This document shows positions 51,063-61,543 of a DNA stretch of 64,000 nucleotides, piece after piece. The stretch spans positions 1 to 64,000 of the forward strand of contig JBBSLL010000009.1 of assembly GCA_038255255.1 (NCBI GenBank), read 5' to 3'. The stretch is from JBBQNY01 sp038255255 (GTDB lineage: Bacteria; Pseudomonadota; Gammaproteobacteria; Xanthomonadales; Ahniellaceae). The position numbers and the translations under genes were made by a program. The number at the start of each line of letters is the position of its first letter. The first letter of the stretch is position 1. The notes beneath the pieces were generated by a model. The model had not been told where the DNA came from, did not search any database, and was given only the letters and a program-made list of their open reading frames with translations.

Positions 51063-52478
51063 TCAGAACTGGAAGTAGATGAAGGCATTGCCGGCCCCCT
51101 GTGCAATCACGATCGCAAACAGCATGGATGCCCAGAGCGCAGCCACCAGCGGTGCCGGCGTACGCGCGATTGCGCTCTCGAGCGTGCGGTTGTGCATCCA
51201 CCAGTGCGCGCACACGATGCCGGCCACGATGAGCGTGACGAGCGTAAGGTGCGCCGTGGGCAGTATCGGCGCGGCCGACGGATTGAATCCGAACATGCCG
51301 CGCAGCAACGTCCAGGCCTTGCCGAACGTTTCGGCGCGGAAAAACACCCACGTCACGTTGACCAGCGCGTACGTCAGCAGGGCGATCGCGAACTGGGACG
51401 CCGGCGGTAGGGGCGGAGCATTCCAGCGCGAGCGCAGGAACCGCTCGACCGCGAGATACAGCCCGTGCAGCCCGCCCCAGACGACGAACGTCCAGTTGGC
51501 GCCATGCCACAGGCCGCCCAGCAGCATGGTCGTCATCAGCGCGAAGTAGGTGCGCGCCTCGCCGTGCCGGTTGCCGCCGAGCGGGATGTAGACGTAATCG
51601 CGCAGCCAGGAAGACAGGGTGATGTGCCAGCGCCGCCAGAAATCCGAAAAGCCGATCGCGGCGTAGGGAAAGCGGAAGTTGTCGGGCATCGCGAAGCCGA
51701 GGCACAGCGCCGCGCCGATCGCCGTGGTCGAGTAGCCGGCGAAGTCGCAGAAGATCTGCCCGCTGAAGGCCAGCGTTGCGATCCACGCGTCGAGCGCGCC
51801 TGCCGGCGCTTCGACGTCGTACACCAGTTCCACGACCGGTCCAAGGAATGCATCGGCGAGCACGATCTTCTGGAACAGACCCAGCGTCATGAGCGCAAGG
51901 CCGAAGCGCAGCATGTCCGCGGTGGCGCGGCGCTGCTCCGCGAACTGCGGCACCAGTTCGGTGGGCCGCATGATCGGGCCCGCGACCAGGTGCGGGAAGA
52001 AGGTGACGAACAGCGCGTAGTCGAGGAAGCTGCGCGCGGGCGCGGAGCGGCGCAGGTACACGTCCAGCGTGTAGGACATCGTCGCGAAGGTGTAGAAGGA
52101 GATGCCCACCGGCAGCACGATGTCGAACTCGGGCGGCGTGTACGCGACCCCGAAGCCGGCCATCAGCGTCGTGAAGTTGGCGAGCAGGAAGGTGCCGTAC
52201 TTGAAGTACGCGAGCATGCCGAGGTTGACGACGACGGAGACGATCATCCATGCGCGCCGCGCCGCGGGCCTCTCGGCCTTCACCAGTTGCTGCACCGCGT
52301 ACCAGTCAACCACCGTCGAAATCCAGAGCAGGATCACGAACGGCGGGTTCCACGCCGCGTAGAAGAGATAGCTGGCGACCAGCAGGTTGATCTTCTTCGT
52401 CGTCCAGCGCAGCGGCAGCGAGTGCAGCGCGAGCACGCATGCGAAAAACACGACGAATGTCAGCGAATTGAAGACCAC
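51063..52478 (-). CDS. MBOAT-family O-acyltransferase (AlgI-like)
   Basis: A 471-residue protein from GTG 52478, reading VVFNSLTFVVFFACVL. About ten helices. Typical MBOAT elements include YLFYAAWNPPFVILLWIST, FFPHLVAGPIMRPTELVPQF, FSDFWRRWHITLSSWLRDYVYIPLGGNR and TMLLGGLWHGANWTFVVWGG with the catalytic His. It transfers acetyl groups across the inner membrane. It ends 19 bases before the SGNH partner gene. Confidence 0.93.
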   Translation of the reverse strand: MVFNSLTFVVFFACVLALHSLPLRWTTKKINLLVASYLFYAAWNPPFVILLWISTVVDWYAVQQLVKAERPAARRAWMIVSVVVNLGMLAYFKYGTFLLANFTTLMAGFGVAYTPPEFDIVLPVGISFYTFATMSYTLDVYLRRSAPARSFLDYALFVTFFPHLVAGPIMRPTELVPQFAEQRRATADMLRFGLALMTLGLFQKIVLADAFLGPVVELVYDVEAPAGALDAWIATLAFSGQIFCDFAGYSTTAIGAALCLGFAMPDNFRFPYAAIGFSDFWRRWHITLSSWLRDYVYIPLGGNRHGEARTYFALMTTMLLGGLWHGANWTFVVWGGLHGLYLAVERFLRSRWNAPPLPPASQFAIALLTYALVNVTWVFFRAETFGKAWTLLRGMFGFNPSAAPILPTAHLTLVTLIVAGIVCAHWWMHNRTLESAIARTPAPLVAALWASMLFAIVIAQGAGNAFIYFQF

Positions 52479-52607
52479 GCGCCGCCCCCCTGCGACGCCC
52501 GCCTGCAGCGGGCCTGTGCAAGGTAACGAAATTCCGCGAGCAAAGGTGACAGTTGGCCCCGCAAGGTCGGGGCGGTTGGAGGAGCGGCCGCGGGCCGGCG
52601 AAGGGAA

Positions 52608-53144
<537 letters not shown>

Positions 53145-53407
53145 CACGTGATGGTACCCGGGGCGTGTTCCAGGCTCCCGCCGCCGAGGTGACGGACCGG
53201 CGTTGGCAGGCCAGCTTTCTCGTGCGAGCGACCCGGCGCGGGCTCCTGCAAGGTGCCCTGCAGGGGGTTCGGCATCCCCGGATCGTAAAAAACCGCGAAA
53301 ATTGCGGTCAAAAGGCTCTTTTGTGGTTGGCGCCACCGCGTACATCGTCTACATTCGGATTGCCAACAGGCAAACCACCCACCCTCGTCACTTCACCCGG
53401 GAAAAAC

Positions 53408-53773
53408 ATGGCAACTAAGAAGAAAGCAGCGAGCAGCAAAGCTCCGTCGGCACCCTCCAAGCCCATCAAGGACGCACTCAGCAAGTCGGGACTCGTGGCG
53501 CACATCGCCGAGTCGAGCGGCGTGGCCGCGCGCGACGTTCGCGCCGTACTGAGTTCGCTCGAAGGCGCAGTGGCCGGATCCGTCCACAAGAAAGGCGCGG
53601 GCTCCTTCACGCTGCCCGGCTTGTTGAAGATCACCGCGGTCAGCGTGCCGGCCAAGCCGAAGCGCAAGGGCATCAATCCTTTCACCAAGGAAGAGCAGTG
53701 GTTCGCGGCCAAGCCGGCCAGCACCAAGGTCAAGATCCGTCCGCTGAAGAAGCTGAAAGACGCGGCTGCCTGA
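53408..53773 (+). CDS. HU-family DNA-binding protein with basic N-terminal extension
   Basis: A 121-residue protein from ATG 53408. The first 22 residues are Lys/Ala/Ser-rich, followed by an HU/IHF fold: LVAHIAESSGVAARDVRAVL, SVHKKGAGSFTLPGLLKITA and KRKGINPFTKEEQWFAAKPAS with the DNA-binding arm. It is longer than canonical HU (90 residues) and lacks the RNP motif of HupB, resembling the variant HU proteins of Xanthomonadales. It is a single-gene unit. Confidence 0.9.
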   Translation: MATKKKAASSKAPSAPSKPIKDALSKSGLVAHIAESSGVAARDVRAVLSSLEGAVAGSVHKKGAGSFTLPGLLKITAVSVPAKPKRKGINPFTKEEQWFAAKPASTKVKIRPLKKLKDAAA

Positions 53774-54221
53774 AATTGTTGAAGTGCTTGCCGATCGGAC
53801 GGTCCGCCGCTCCGGTCGGCATGCAGCGCGACGGTGGGCCTGCTTGTCTGGCCCATCGCTCGTGCCCGGTTCGGCGCTGGCGCTTCGTCTACGCGTAACG
53901 CTGGCCGCTGACGTCGCGGGTGCGAATCACGCGGCGTCCCCCATGCGCGGAGGCCCGCGAGGGGCACCCGCCTCGAAACATCACGGATAGTCGTTGTCCA
54001 AGCGCTGGTTGCGACATGCTTGCGTTCGCGCCAAATTCCAGCACTGCGCCCTGCACGTCCTTGGTCGACAACCGGCTCACGGGCCGCGCCTCTGGTCAAC
54101 CCGGTCGAGAGCCTTCGCCCCGTCGGGTCGCAGGGCTTTTAGCCGACCCCGGCTTCCGTTAGTCGATCGCCCCGTTCGGGACCAGTCGCAGTAGTCTCGC
54201 GCAGTGGCGGGGAGCGCGACG
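53774..54221. other. Gene-free stretch between HU-like gene and the TolB/TPR gene
   Basis: About 450 bases with several small open frames of poor composition. No tRNA fold, repeat or strong terminator was found by eye. Confidence 0.4.
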
Positions 54222-56336
54222 ATGAGTTTCCTGGGGGAGTTGAAGCGTCGCAACGTTATCCGGGTGGCGGTCGCCTACCTGGTGTTCGCGTGGCTGGTGA
54301 TGCAGATCCTCGACGTGCTCTCGCCGGTGCTTGACCTGCCGCAGGCAGGATTGCGCATGGTGCTGGTGGTGCTCGCGATCGGCTTCGTCGGAGCACTGGT
54401 TTTCAGCTGGGTGTTCGAGTTGACCCCAGAGGGTCTCAGGCGCGAGTCGGAAGTCGACCGCAGCCGGAGCGTCACGCACATCACCGCGAAGAAGCTCGAC
54501 ATCGCCGTCATAGCGTTGCTGGTGCTGGCAATCGGACTGTTCGTGTTCGATCGCGTTTCTCCTGTCGCGACCAAGCGCGCTGCCGCACCGACCGCTGCGG
54601 TCGCTGGGGGAACTGTCGCGACTGCCGAGCCTGTTTCTGATGGGACGCCGCCGCGCCCCGCGCCGCGCGGTTCCGTCGCGGTGCTGCCGTTTGCGAACCG
54701 CAGCGCGAAGGCTGATGCGGCGTATTTCGTCGACGGCGTACACGATGACCTGATCACGCAGGTCGCGCGCAATGGCGCGCTGAAGGTGATCTCCCGCACT
54801 TCGGTGATGGAATATCGCGACACCAAGAAGAACCTGCGCCAGATCGGACGCGAGCTGGGTGTCGCCACCGTGGTCGAGGGCGCGGTCCAGCGCGCCGGTA
54901 ATCGGGTGCGCATCAACGCCCAGCTCATCGACACGGCGACCGACAAGCACCTGTGGGCCGAGACCTTCGACCGCGAGCTGACGCCGGAGAACATCTTCGA
55001 GATCCAGACCGACATCGCGCGCGCGATCGCAGCGGCGCTGGCGCAGGCACTCGGTGAAGCGCACGCAGCGCAGGCGGCGCCCACCATAGCCGCGCCCACT
55101 CGCGACTCCGAGGCGTATGACCTGTACTTGAGGGCGCGTGCGATCGAATTCCGCACCGTCTTCACCGCCGAGCCTTCCGAGCGTGCGGCCGAGTTGTACC
55201 GAAAAGCGATCGCGCGCGATCCGTCGTTTGCGCTGGCGATGGGCGAGCTGGGATACCACCTCGGCAAGATATATTCGCACTCGCGCGGGGCGCGCGAGAC
55301 CGCGCAACGCGATGAGGCGCGGCACTGGATCGATCGCGCGCTGGCGCTCGCACCCAACGAGCCCCGGCTGCACTGGATCCTTGCCGATCATCTGTATCGC
55401 GGCCGTCTCGACTACGACGGTGCGCTGCAGGAGTTGGCAATCGCCGAGCGCGGAATGCCGAACGGCGCAGAGATCTTCGAGTTGCGCGGGTTGATTCAGC
55501 GACGGCGCGGCGATCTGGACGCAGCCCTGCGATCGATGGAAGCCGCCGTTGCGTTGGACCCTCGCAGCGACTTCACGATCGCCGAGATCATCCGCACCCA
55601 CATCTGGCGCGGCGACCTGGCAGCGGTGCATCTTTGGGGTGAGCGGCTGAAAGCGATTCCGTCGGCGAGCGTCGATTCGCTGGCGTATCTGCCGTGGGCG
55701 GAGAACATGCTGCTCGGCGACATCCGACCCACACGCGAATTCATCACGCTGAACCCGGACTTCGTGGGGGTAGATGCCTATCTCCGCTGGTATCTGGCCT
55801 ATCTCGAACGCCGCTACGACGTCGCCACCGCCGCGACCACGACGAATCCCGGGCCGGTAGTCGAATACAAATATCGCGTATATCGCGTGCTGCCGCCCGA
55901 ACTGATGCATGCGTTCGTCCTGCGCGCCCAAGGCAGGGCCGCGGAGATGCGTGAGCGGGCCGGCGTCGCCCTGGCCAAGCTCGACGCGTTTCTCGTGGAT
56001 CATCCGGACAACGTGCGCGCCACCACCTCGCGCGCGCACGCGCTCGCGATGCTCGGGCGACCAGAGGAGGCGCAGCGAGTGGCGCGATCGGCCATGGTTC
56101 TCGCCTCGACGCAGGAACGTGAGAGTCAGAACCTCGTGCCGGGGGAGCTGATCACGCTGGCAATGACGGCGACGAGCGAGGAGGTCGCCACAGCCATGGC
56201 GAGATATCTCGCGCTCCCAGCCAAGGAGCGCTACTTCGACTCCCTCATGCTCGACCCGGTATTCGACGCCCATCGCGAGCACCCGGCGATGCGCGAACTC
56301 GCGCGGAAGTATTCGCGCAAGAACTCACCGCCGTGA
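54222..56336 (+). CDS. Membrane-anchored TolB-like/TPR protein
   Basis: A 704-residue protein from ATG 54222. The first 100 residues (MSFLGELKRRNVIRVAVAYL, then two to three helices) form a membrane anchor common in this group. A second hydrophobic segment lies at about 97-113. Residues about 150-290 are a TolB-N-like/FlgO domain (SVAVLPFANRSAKADAAYFV, VEGAVQRAGNRVRINAQLID, TDKHLWAETFDRELT). The rest is TPR-type helices. Related proteins with adenylate cyclase or DNA-binding heads exist, but no catalytic head is present here. A paralogue follows eight bases on. Confidence 0.82.
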   Translation: MSFLGELKRRNVIRVAVAYLVFAWLVMQILDVLSPVLDLPQAGLRMVLVVLAIGFVGALVFSWVFELTPEGLRRESEVDRSRSVTHITAKKLDIAVIALLVLAIGLFVFDRVSPVATKRAAAPTAAVAGGTVATAEPVSDGTPPRPAPRGSVAVLPFANRSAKADAAYFVDGVHDDLITQVARNGALKVISRTSVMEYRDTKKNLRQIGRELGVATVVEGAVQRAGNRVRINAQLIDTATDKHLWAETFDRELTPENIFEIQTDIARAIAAALAQALGEAHAAQAAPTIAAPTRDSEAYDLYLRARAIEFRTVFTAEPSERAAELYRKAIARDPSFALAMGELGYHLGKIYSHSRGARETAQRDEARHWIDRALALAPNEPRLHWILADHLYRGRLDYDGALQELAIAERGMPNGAEIFELRGLIQRRRGDLDAALRSMEAAVALDPRSDFTIAEIIRTHIWRGDLAAVHLWGERLKAIPSASVDSLAYLPWAENMLLGDIRPTREFITLNPDFVGVDAYLRWYLAYLERRYDVATAATTTNPGPVVEYKYRVYRVLPPELMHAFVLRAQGRAAEMRERAGVALAKLDAFLVDHPDNVRATTSRAHALAMLGRPEEAQRVARSAMVLASTQERESQNLVPGELITLAMTATSEEVATAMARYLALPAKERYFDSLMLDPVFDAHREHPAMRELARKYSRKNSPP

Positions 56337-56343
56337 GCGCCCG

Positions 56344-58253
56344 ATGAGCTTTCTCGCCGAACTCAAGCGCCGCAACGTGATACGCATGGCGGGGCTGTAT
56401 CTCGTCGGCGCGTGGCTGATCGTGCAGGTCGCGGGCACGGTGCTGCCGATGTTCGAGGTGCCGAGCTGGGTGGCTCGCGCGGTGGTGATCATCCTCGCGC
56501 TCGGCTTCGTTCCGGCGCTCGTGTTCGCCTGGGTGTTCGAGCTCACCCCGCAGGGCCTGCAACGGGACGTCGAGGTCGAGGTCGACCCGCAGCATGCGGT
56601 GAGAGCGCAGACCTGGCGGCGCATGGACCGGCTGATCGTCGTCGCCCTGCTGATCGTGATCGGCTCGATGGCGGTGGAAAGGTTCTGGATCGCCGAAAAG
56701 AGTACTGGGGGAGTCAAGCAGGCCGAGAAACGCGGTGCGGTATCGGCTGCGGGCAAGACCCCCTTGATCCCCACCGCACCTTCTCAAACCTTTTCCCCGC
56801 CGCGCGGTTCATTGGCCGTTTTGTCCTTCGCCAACATGAGTCCCGATCCCGAGAACGAATATTTTGCCGACGGCATCGCGGAGGAACTGTTGAACGTGCT
56901 CGCCCGCGTCGAGGGTCTCAAGGTCGCCTCGCGCACCTCCGCTTTCTCCTTCAAGGGCCAGCAGGTTCCGGTGCGTGAAATCGCGCAACAGCTCAACGTG
57001 GCGCACGTGCTCGAAGGCTCGGTGCGCAAGCAGGGCGGCAAGGTCAGGATCACCGCGCAGCTCATCGATGCGGCCACCGACCAGCACCTTTGGTCGGACA
57101 CCTTCGATCGCGATCTCACCGACATCTTCGCGGTTCAGCAGGAGATCGCGCAGTCGATCTCGGCTGCCTTGAGTGGCGCGCTGGGACTCGCTGGTCAATC
57201 GCGCAAGGTCGAGGTCGACGCAGCCACGCAGGATCTGCAGGCGTACGAGTTGTATCTGCGTGGCCGCCAACTGTTCTATCAGCGCGGCGAAGCGCTGCTG
57301 GCGGCGCGCAAGGTGCTTGAGGAGGCGGTCAGACGCGACCCGGAGTTCGCCGAGGCATGGGCAGTCCTGTCCGGCGTGCATTGGGTGAGCGCCGACTACG
57401 TCGACACTCCCGTAGCGCAGGCGACCGCTGCAGCTCTGGCAGCAGCAGGGCGTGCGCTGGAGTTGGACGCTTCGCTGTCGCTGCCATACGCCGTGCAGGC
57501 GCAGGTGCGCCATAGCCGGGGGGACCTGATCGGCAGCGAGCGCCTGTACAGCGAGGCGATCCGGCACGACCCGCGCGATTCAACCGTGTTGCTGTGGCGG
57601 GGCATGTTCTACCTGGGCGTGGGCGACCTGGCGAAGTCGGAGAGCGACCTTCGAAGGGCATTCGAGATCGACCCGATGGCGGGGATTACACTCGGCTGGC
57701 TGGCCACCGTGCAGGGCTTGCGCGGAAACCGCGAAGAGGCAGCCAAGGGCCTGCAACCGCATCCGACGTCGGCTGGCCATTCGCAGACTGGTTGCACGCG
57801 CGATTCGCGCTGGACGACCACGACGGCAGCCGTGCGATTCGCTATCTGCGGTCCTACTTCGAGCGAGTCCCCGAGCCGGCGCCGAGCGCGCGCCTCGTCA
57901 TCGATGCGATGTATGCCGCGATCGAGGACCCCGCGAAAGGCGCAGAACTCTACGCGGCGATCGCTGCGGACCGCGCCGGTTTCAATGGCAAAGGCTGGAG
58001 TGGATCACTGGCGGCACTCGGAATGTACCGCGAAGCCGTCGCCGTCGAGCTCGACGAAGCTCTGCCAACTGGCCGTTACCATCTTTACGTATGGTTCCGC
58101 TCGGCGCGCGGCATGTTGAGCGAACCCGCGTTCCTCGAACTGGCCGAGCGCGATGGCCTGCTTGCGTACTGGAACGCGAAGGGATTTCCCGAAGGCTGCC
58201 GGCTGGTCGACACCCCGCCGCGCCACCTTGACTGCACGCAACCGGAGCGGTGA
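56344..58253 (+). pseudogene. Second TolB-like/TPR membrane protein, frameshifted
   Basis: A tandem paralogue from ATG 56344 (MSFLAELKRRNVIRMAGLYL). It has the same layout: N-terminal anchor, LAVLSFANMSPDPENEYFAD, TolB-like domain with VLEGSVRKQGGKVRITAQLI, then TPR. Near 57750-57770 the good-sequence reading frame moves back by one base: codons up to REEAAKGL are in frame 1, and FADWLHARFALDDHDGSRAI onward to 58253 are in another frame. A one-base loss (mutation or sequencing error) explains it. The protein would be about 635 residues if intact. Confidence 0.75.
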
Positions 58254-58513
58254 ACGGCGAGATCCGATCGGTCCAGCTTCAGTCGCGATTCGAATCCGTG
58301 GAGGACGAAGCGCTGCAGCCGCCCACGTGAGCTGCCTCATTGGCCCGGGGTACACTCGAGGGCCGTCGAGTTGTGCTTTCGCTTGATACGTGCAGCCTCG
58401 CGGGTATGAGCTTGCGCCGCAACGCGACCACCTGCACCGATTGGAGTTACAGCTTAGGTATGGGTTGGGCGCGCAGTCGATACAAAAAACCAATACATTC
58501 CGATAGGCGCCGC

Positions 58514-59101
58514 ATGCTGCTGATGATCGACAACTACGACAGCTTTACCTACAACCTCGTGCAGTACTTCGGGGAACTGGGGGAAGAGGTCAACGTGGTG
58601 CGCAACGACGCGCTAGACGTGGCGGGCATCCGTGCGCTCGCGCCTGCGCGCATCGTGATCTCGCCGGGGCCGGGCACGCCGGACCAGGCGGGCGTCACGC
58701 TCGAACTGATCGAGGCGATGGGTCGCGACACGCCGATCCTCGGCGTGTGCCTCGGGCACCAGAGCATCGGGCAGGTATTCGGCGGCAAGGTGATCCGCGC
58801 GAATCACATCATGCACGGCAAGACTTCGAACATCCGGCATCGCGGGGATGGGGTGTTTCGCGATCTGCCGGACGGGTTCACGGCGACGCGGTATCACTCG
58901 CTGATCGTTGAGCGCGATTCGCTGCCGGAGTGTCTCGAGACGACGGCTTGGTGCGAGGACGATGCGGGTGACTTCGAGGCGATCATGGGCCTCAGGCATC
59001 GCGAGTGGCCGCTCGAGGGCGTGCAGTTCCATCCGGAGTCGATATTGACCGAGCATGGGCATGCGTTGCTGAAGAACTTTCTGGTGCAGGGAGGAAGGTG
59101 A
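58514..59101 (+). CDS. trpG: Anthranilate synthase component II, glutamine amidotransferase
   Basis: A 195-residue class I glutamine amidotransferase from ATG 58514. It opens with MLLMIDNYDSFTYNLVQYFG. The nucleophile motif is GVCLGHQSIGQ and the His-Glu pair FHPESIL. It supplies ammonia to TrpE (elsewhere) for anthranilate, and in many bacteria also serves PabB. It is first of the trp cluster; trpD follows after a repeat-bearing gap of 154 bases. Confidence 0.93.
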   Translation: MLLMIDNYDSFTYNLVQYFGELGEEVNVVRNDALDVAGIRALAPARIVISPGPGTPDQAGVTLELIEAMGRDTPILGVCLGHQSIGQVFGGKVIRANHIMHGKTSNIRHRGDGVFRDLPDGFTATRYHSLIVERDSLPECLETTAWCEDDAGDFEAIMGLRHREWPLEGVQFHPESILTEHGHALLKNFLVQGGR

Positions 59102-59123
59102 TGGTGCTCGCGCATCGCGCTGC

Positions 59124-59255
59124 CCCTCACCCGGCGCTGCGCGCCACCCTCTCCCCGTTGCACGGGGCGAGGGTATGGCTTTGCGGGGCGAGGGGAGCAG
59201 CAGAAGGCGCTGCGCGCCACAGCTTCTCCACAATGCGGGGCAAGGGTATGAGGTG
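59124..59255. repeat. Repeat-bearing gap in the trpG-trpD operon with a 73-bp duplication
   Basis: Two related units 73 bases apart, GGCGCTGCGCGCCAC at 59133 and again at 59206, each followed by a (GGGG)C(G/A)AGGGTATG stretch. The unit belongs to the same family as 46269-46318. The gap may hold an mRNA structure that affects trpD. Confidence 0.7.
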
Positions 59256-60335
59256 GTGAGCGCCGTGGCTGGAGCGGGGGTAACGTTCACCGCGCGGCAG
59301 GCGCTGGCGCGGGTGATCGAGCATCGCGAGATCTTCCACGACGAGATGGTGGCGCTGATGCGCCAGATCATGCGCGGCGAAGTGTCGGACGCGATGATCG
59401 CGGCGATCGTGTCGGCGCTGCGCGTCAAGAAGGAGACCATCGACGAGATCGCCGCGGCGGCGAGCGTGATGCGCGAGTTCGCCACCAGGGTCGAGGTTCC
59501 GGACGCGCAGCATTTCCTCGACATCGTGGGCACCGGCGGCGATGGCGCGTCCAGCTTCAATATCTCCACCGCGGCGATGTTCGTCGCGGCCGCGGCAGGC
59601 GCGCGCGTCGCGAAGCACGGCGGACGCAGCGTTTCGTCGAAGTCGGGCAGCGCGGACGTGCTCGAGGCGCTGGGCGCGCGCATTGATCTCACGCCCACGC
59701 AGGTCGCGCAGTGCATCGCCGAGACCGGCATCGGCTTCATGTTCGCGCCCAATCATCATCCGGCGATGAAGCACGTCGCGGCGGTGCGACGCGAGCTCGG
59801 CGTGCGCACGATCTTCAACATCCTCGGGCCGCTGACCAATCCCGCGGGCGCGCCGCACATACTGATGGGCGTGTTCCACCCCGACCTGGTCGGCATCCAG
59901 GTGCGCGTGCTCGAACGCCTCGGCGCCACGCACGCCCTCGTCGTGTGGGGCCGCGACGGCATGGACGAGATCACGCTCGGCGGCGCGACGATGGTCGGCG
60001 AGCTCCGCCACGGCAGCATCCGCGAATACGAGATCCACCCGGAGGATTTCGGCTTCGGCATGAGCGCGAGCCGCAACCTCGAGGTCGTCGACGCGCAGGG
60101 CTCACGCGGGCTGCTGGAGCAGGCGCTCGACAACCAGCCCGGTCCCGCGCGCGACATCGTGCTGCTCAATGCCGCCGCCGCGCTCTACGCCAGCGACGTG
60201 GTCGACTCGATTGCCGAGGGCGTTACGCGCGCCCGCGACGCGATCGCGAGCGGTGCCGCGCGCGCCAGGCTCGATGCCTTCGTTGCGGCAACGCAGCGGG
60301 CCGGGGGCCTGACGTCCGGCGACGTGGCCTGCTGA
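59256..60335 (+). CDS. trpD: Anthranilate phosphoribosyltransferase
   Basis: A 359-residue protein from GTG 59256, just after AGG. Motifs: DIVGTGGDGASSFNISTAAMF (PRPP-binding GTGGD), KHGGRSVSSKSGSADVLEALG and NILGPLTNPAGAPHILMGVF. It joins anthranilate to PRPP. Length is normal (about 345). The 27 codons upstream of the chosen start in the same frame lie inside the repeat and have poor composition. Confidence 0.95.
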   Translation: MSAVAGAGVTFTARQALARVIEHREIFHDEMVALMRQIMRGEVSDAMIAAIVSALRVKKETIDEIAAAASVMREFATRVEVPDAQHFLDIVGTGGDGASSFNISTAAMFVAAAAGARVAKHGGRSVSSKSGSADVLEALGARIDLTPTQVAQCIAETGIGFMFAPNHHPAMKHVAAVRRELGVRTIFNILGPLTNPAGAPHILMGVFHPDLVGIQVRVLERLGATHALVVWGRDGMDEITLGGATMVGELRHGSIREYEIHPEDFGFGMSASRNLEVVDAQGSRGLLEQALDNQPGPARDIVLLNAAAALYASDVVDSIAEGVTRARDAIASGAARARLDAFVAATQRAGGLTSGDVAC

Positions 60336-60508
60336 CGTCGTCCTGCAGAGGTCGACCGCACAGCGGGTACCCATGAGCGTAGGATGAGCCTGCGCTCTGA
60401 CGTTCGTCGATTTGGGGCAAGCCGACCAGGAGTTTCAAGGATTCACGGGAGTTGCCGGCGAGCGCATAGGCGCGATCCATCCTGCGCACTTCCAACTGGG
60501 GGAATCCA

Positions 60509-60982
60509 ATGAACCGAAATACGTACAAGCTCGCAGCGCTCTCACTCGCGCTGGCCTTTGTGGCATTGCCTGGCGCGGTCCTCGCGCAGGACGCCGACGA
60601 GATCATGGCGATCACGCGCGCGCAGTGGGCCGCCGAAGACGCCAACAAGCCCGCCTCCGAGGCGTGGTCCTCGATCGCCGACGACTACACCGAGTTCAAT
60701 CCGGTCGTGCCCGTGCTGGTCAAGGGAAAGGCACTCAGCGGCAGGTTCTATGAAGCAAACAGGCAAAGCGGCGAGACCGGCGTCGTCTCCGAGATGCTCA
60801 ATCCGCACGTGCAGTTCTACGGGGACACGGCGATCCTGTCCTACAACTTTGCCGGGATGACAAAGGGCAAGGACGGCAAGATGAGTCCCAACCTCGCCAA
60901 GTCGACCCGCGTGTACGCGAAACAGGGCGGCAAGTGGATGCTGGTGCATGCCAATTTTGCGCCTGTGACGGTTCCGGACTGA
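60509..60982 (+). CDS. Exported NTF2/SnoaL-like protein
   Basis: A 157-residue protein from ATG 60509 with a signal peptide at about 1-26 (LAALSLALAFVALPGAVLAQ). The rest fits an NTF2-like cone fold of the DUF4440/SnoaL type: AITRAQWAAEDANKPASEAW, then HVQFYGDTAILSYNF and KQGGKWMLVHANFAPV. Export to the periplasm and a ligand-binding or isomerase role are plausible but unproven. It interrupts the trp operon between trpD and trpC. Confidence 0.8.
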   Translation: MNRNTYKLAALSLALAFVALPGAVLAQDADEIMAITRAQWAAEDANKPASEAWSSIADDYTEFNPVVPVLVKGKALSGRFYEANRQSGETGVVSEMLNPHVQFYGDTAILSYNFAGMTKGKDGKMSPNLAKSTRVYAKQGGKWMLVHANFAPVTVPD

Positions 60983-61204
60983 CCTCGTTGCTACGGTGCT
61001 CGCCTCGGCGACTTCAGCCGGGGCGAGCACGTGTCGTCGGACATGGTGCCCGACGGCCCCGCACGCTTCGCGATGGACTAGGATGCGCGCCTGCAGCAGG
61101 CAGCGCCAGGCCGTTCGAATGCCTCTCCCTTCATCAGCATGTCCCGCATGCGCGCAAGCCGTCAGTGCGCCTCGCGTGCGTGCCCGCGTTGGCCGCGAGG
61201 GCGC

Positions 61205-61543
61205 ATGAGCTCGCCTGCCGCACTGCCGGCGCCGCCGTACTACGCCGTGATCTTCGCGTCGCAGCGAAGTGCCAGCGATTCCGCTGAATACAGTGACGCT
61301 GCGGAGCGCATGGTCGAGCTGGCGGCGCGGCAGCCGGGATTCCTCGGCGTCGATTCGGCGCGCGACGCGGGGGGATTCGGCTTGACGGTGAGCTACTGGC
61401 GCGACGAGGCGAGCATCGCGGCGTGGAAGCACCACGCCGAACACGAGGCCACGCGCGAACGCGGCCGCAACGCGTGGTACGACGCGTTCGAAGTGAGAGT
61501 GGCGAAAGTGGAACGCGCCTACGGCCGCGCGACTTCGGCATGA
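61205..61543 (+). CDS. Antibiotic-biosynthesis-monooxygenase-like (ABM) protein
   Basis: A 112-residue protein from ATG 61205 (MSSPAALPAPPYYAVIFASQ); the earlier ATG 61139 is less likely. Dimeric ferredoxin-like ABM fold with PGFLGVDSARDAGGFGLTVS, SYWRDEASIAAWKHHAEHEA and GRNAWYDAFEVRVAKVERAY. Such proteins are often heme- or quinone-linked oxidases or have no known function. The stop codon overlaps trpC. Confidence 0.83.
   Translation: MSSPAALPAPPYYAVIFASQRSASDSAEYSDAAERMVELAARQPGFLGVDSARDAGGFGLTVSYWRDEASIAAWKHHAEHEATRERGRNAWYDAFEVRVAKVERAYGRATSA

Noticed and set aside
53774..54221. tRNA or small RNA gene
   Set aside because: No cloverleaf with a proper T-loop or anticodon stem could be drawn by eye.
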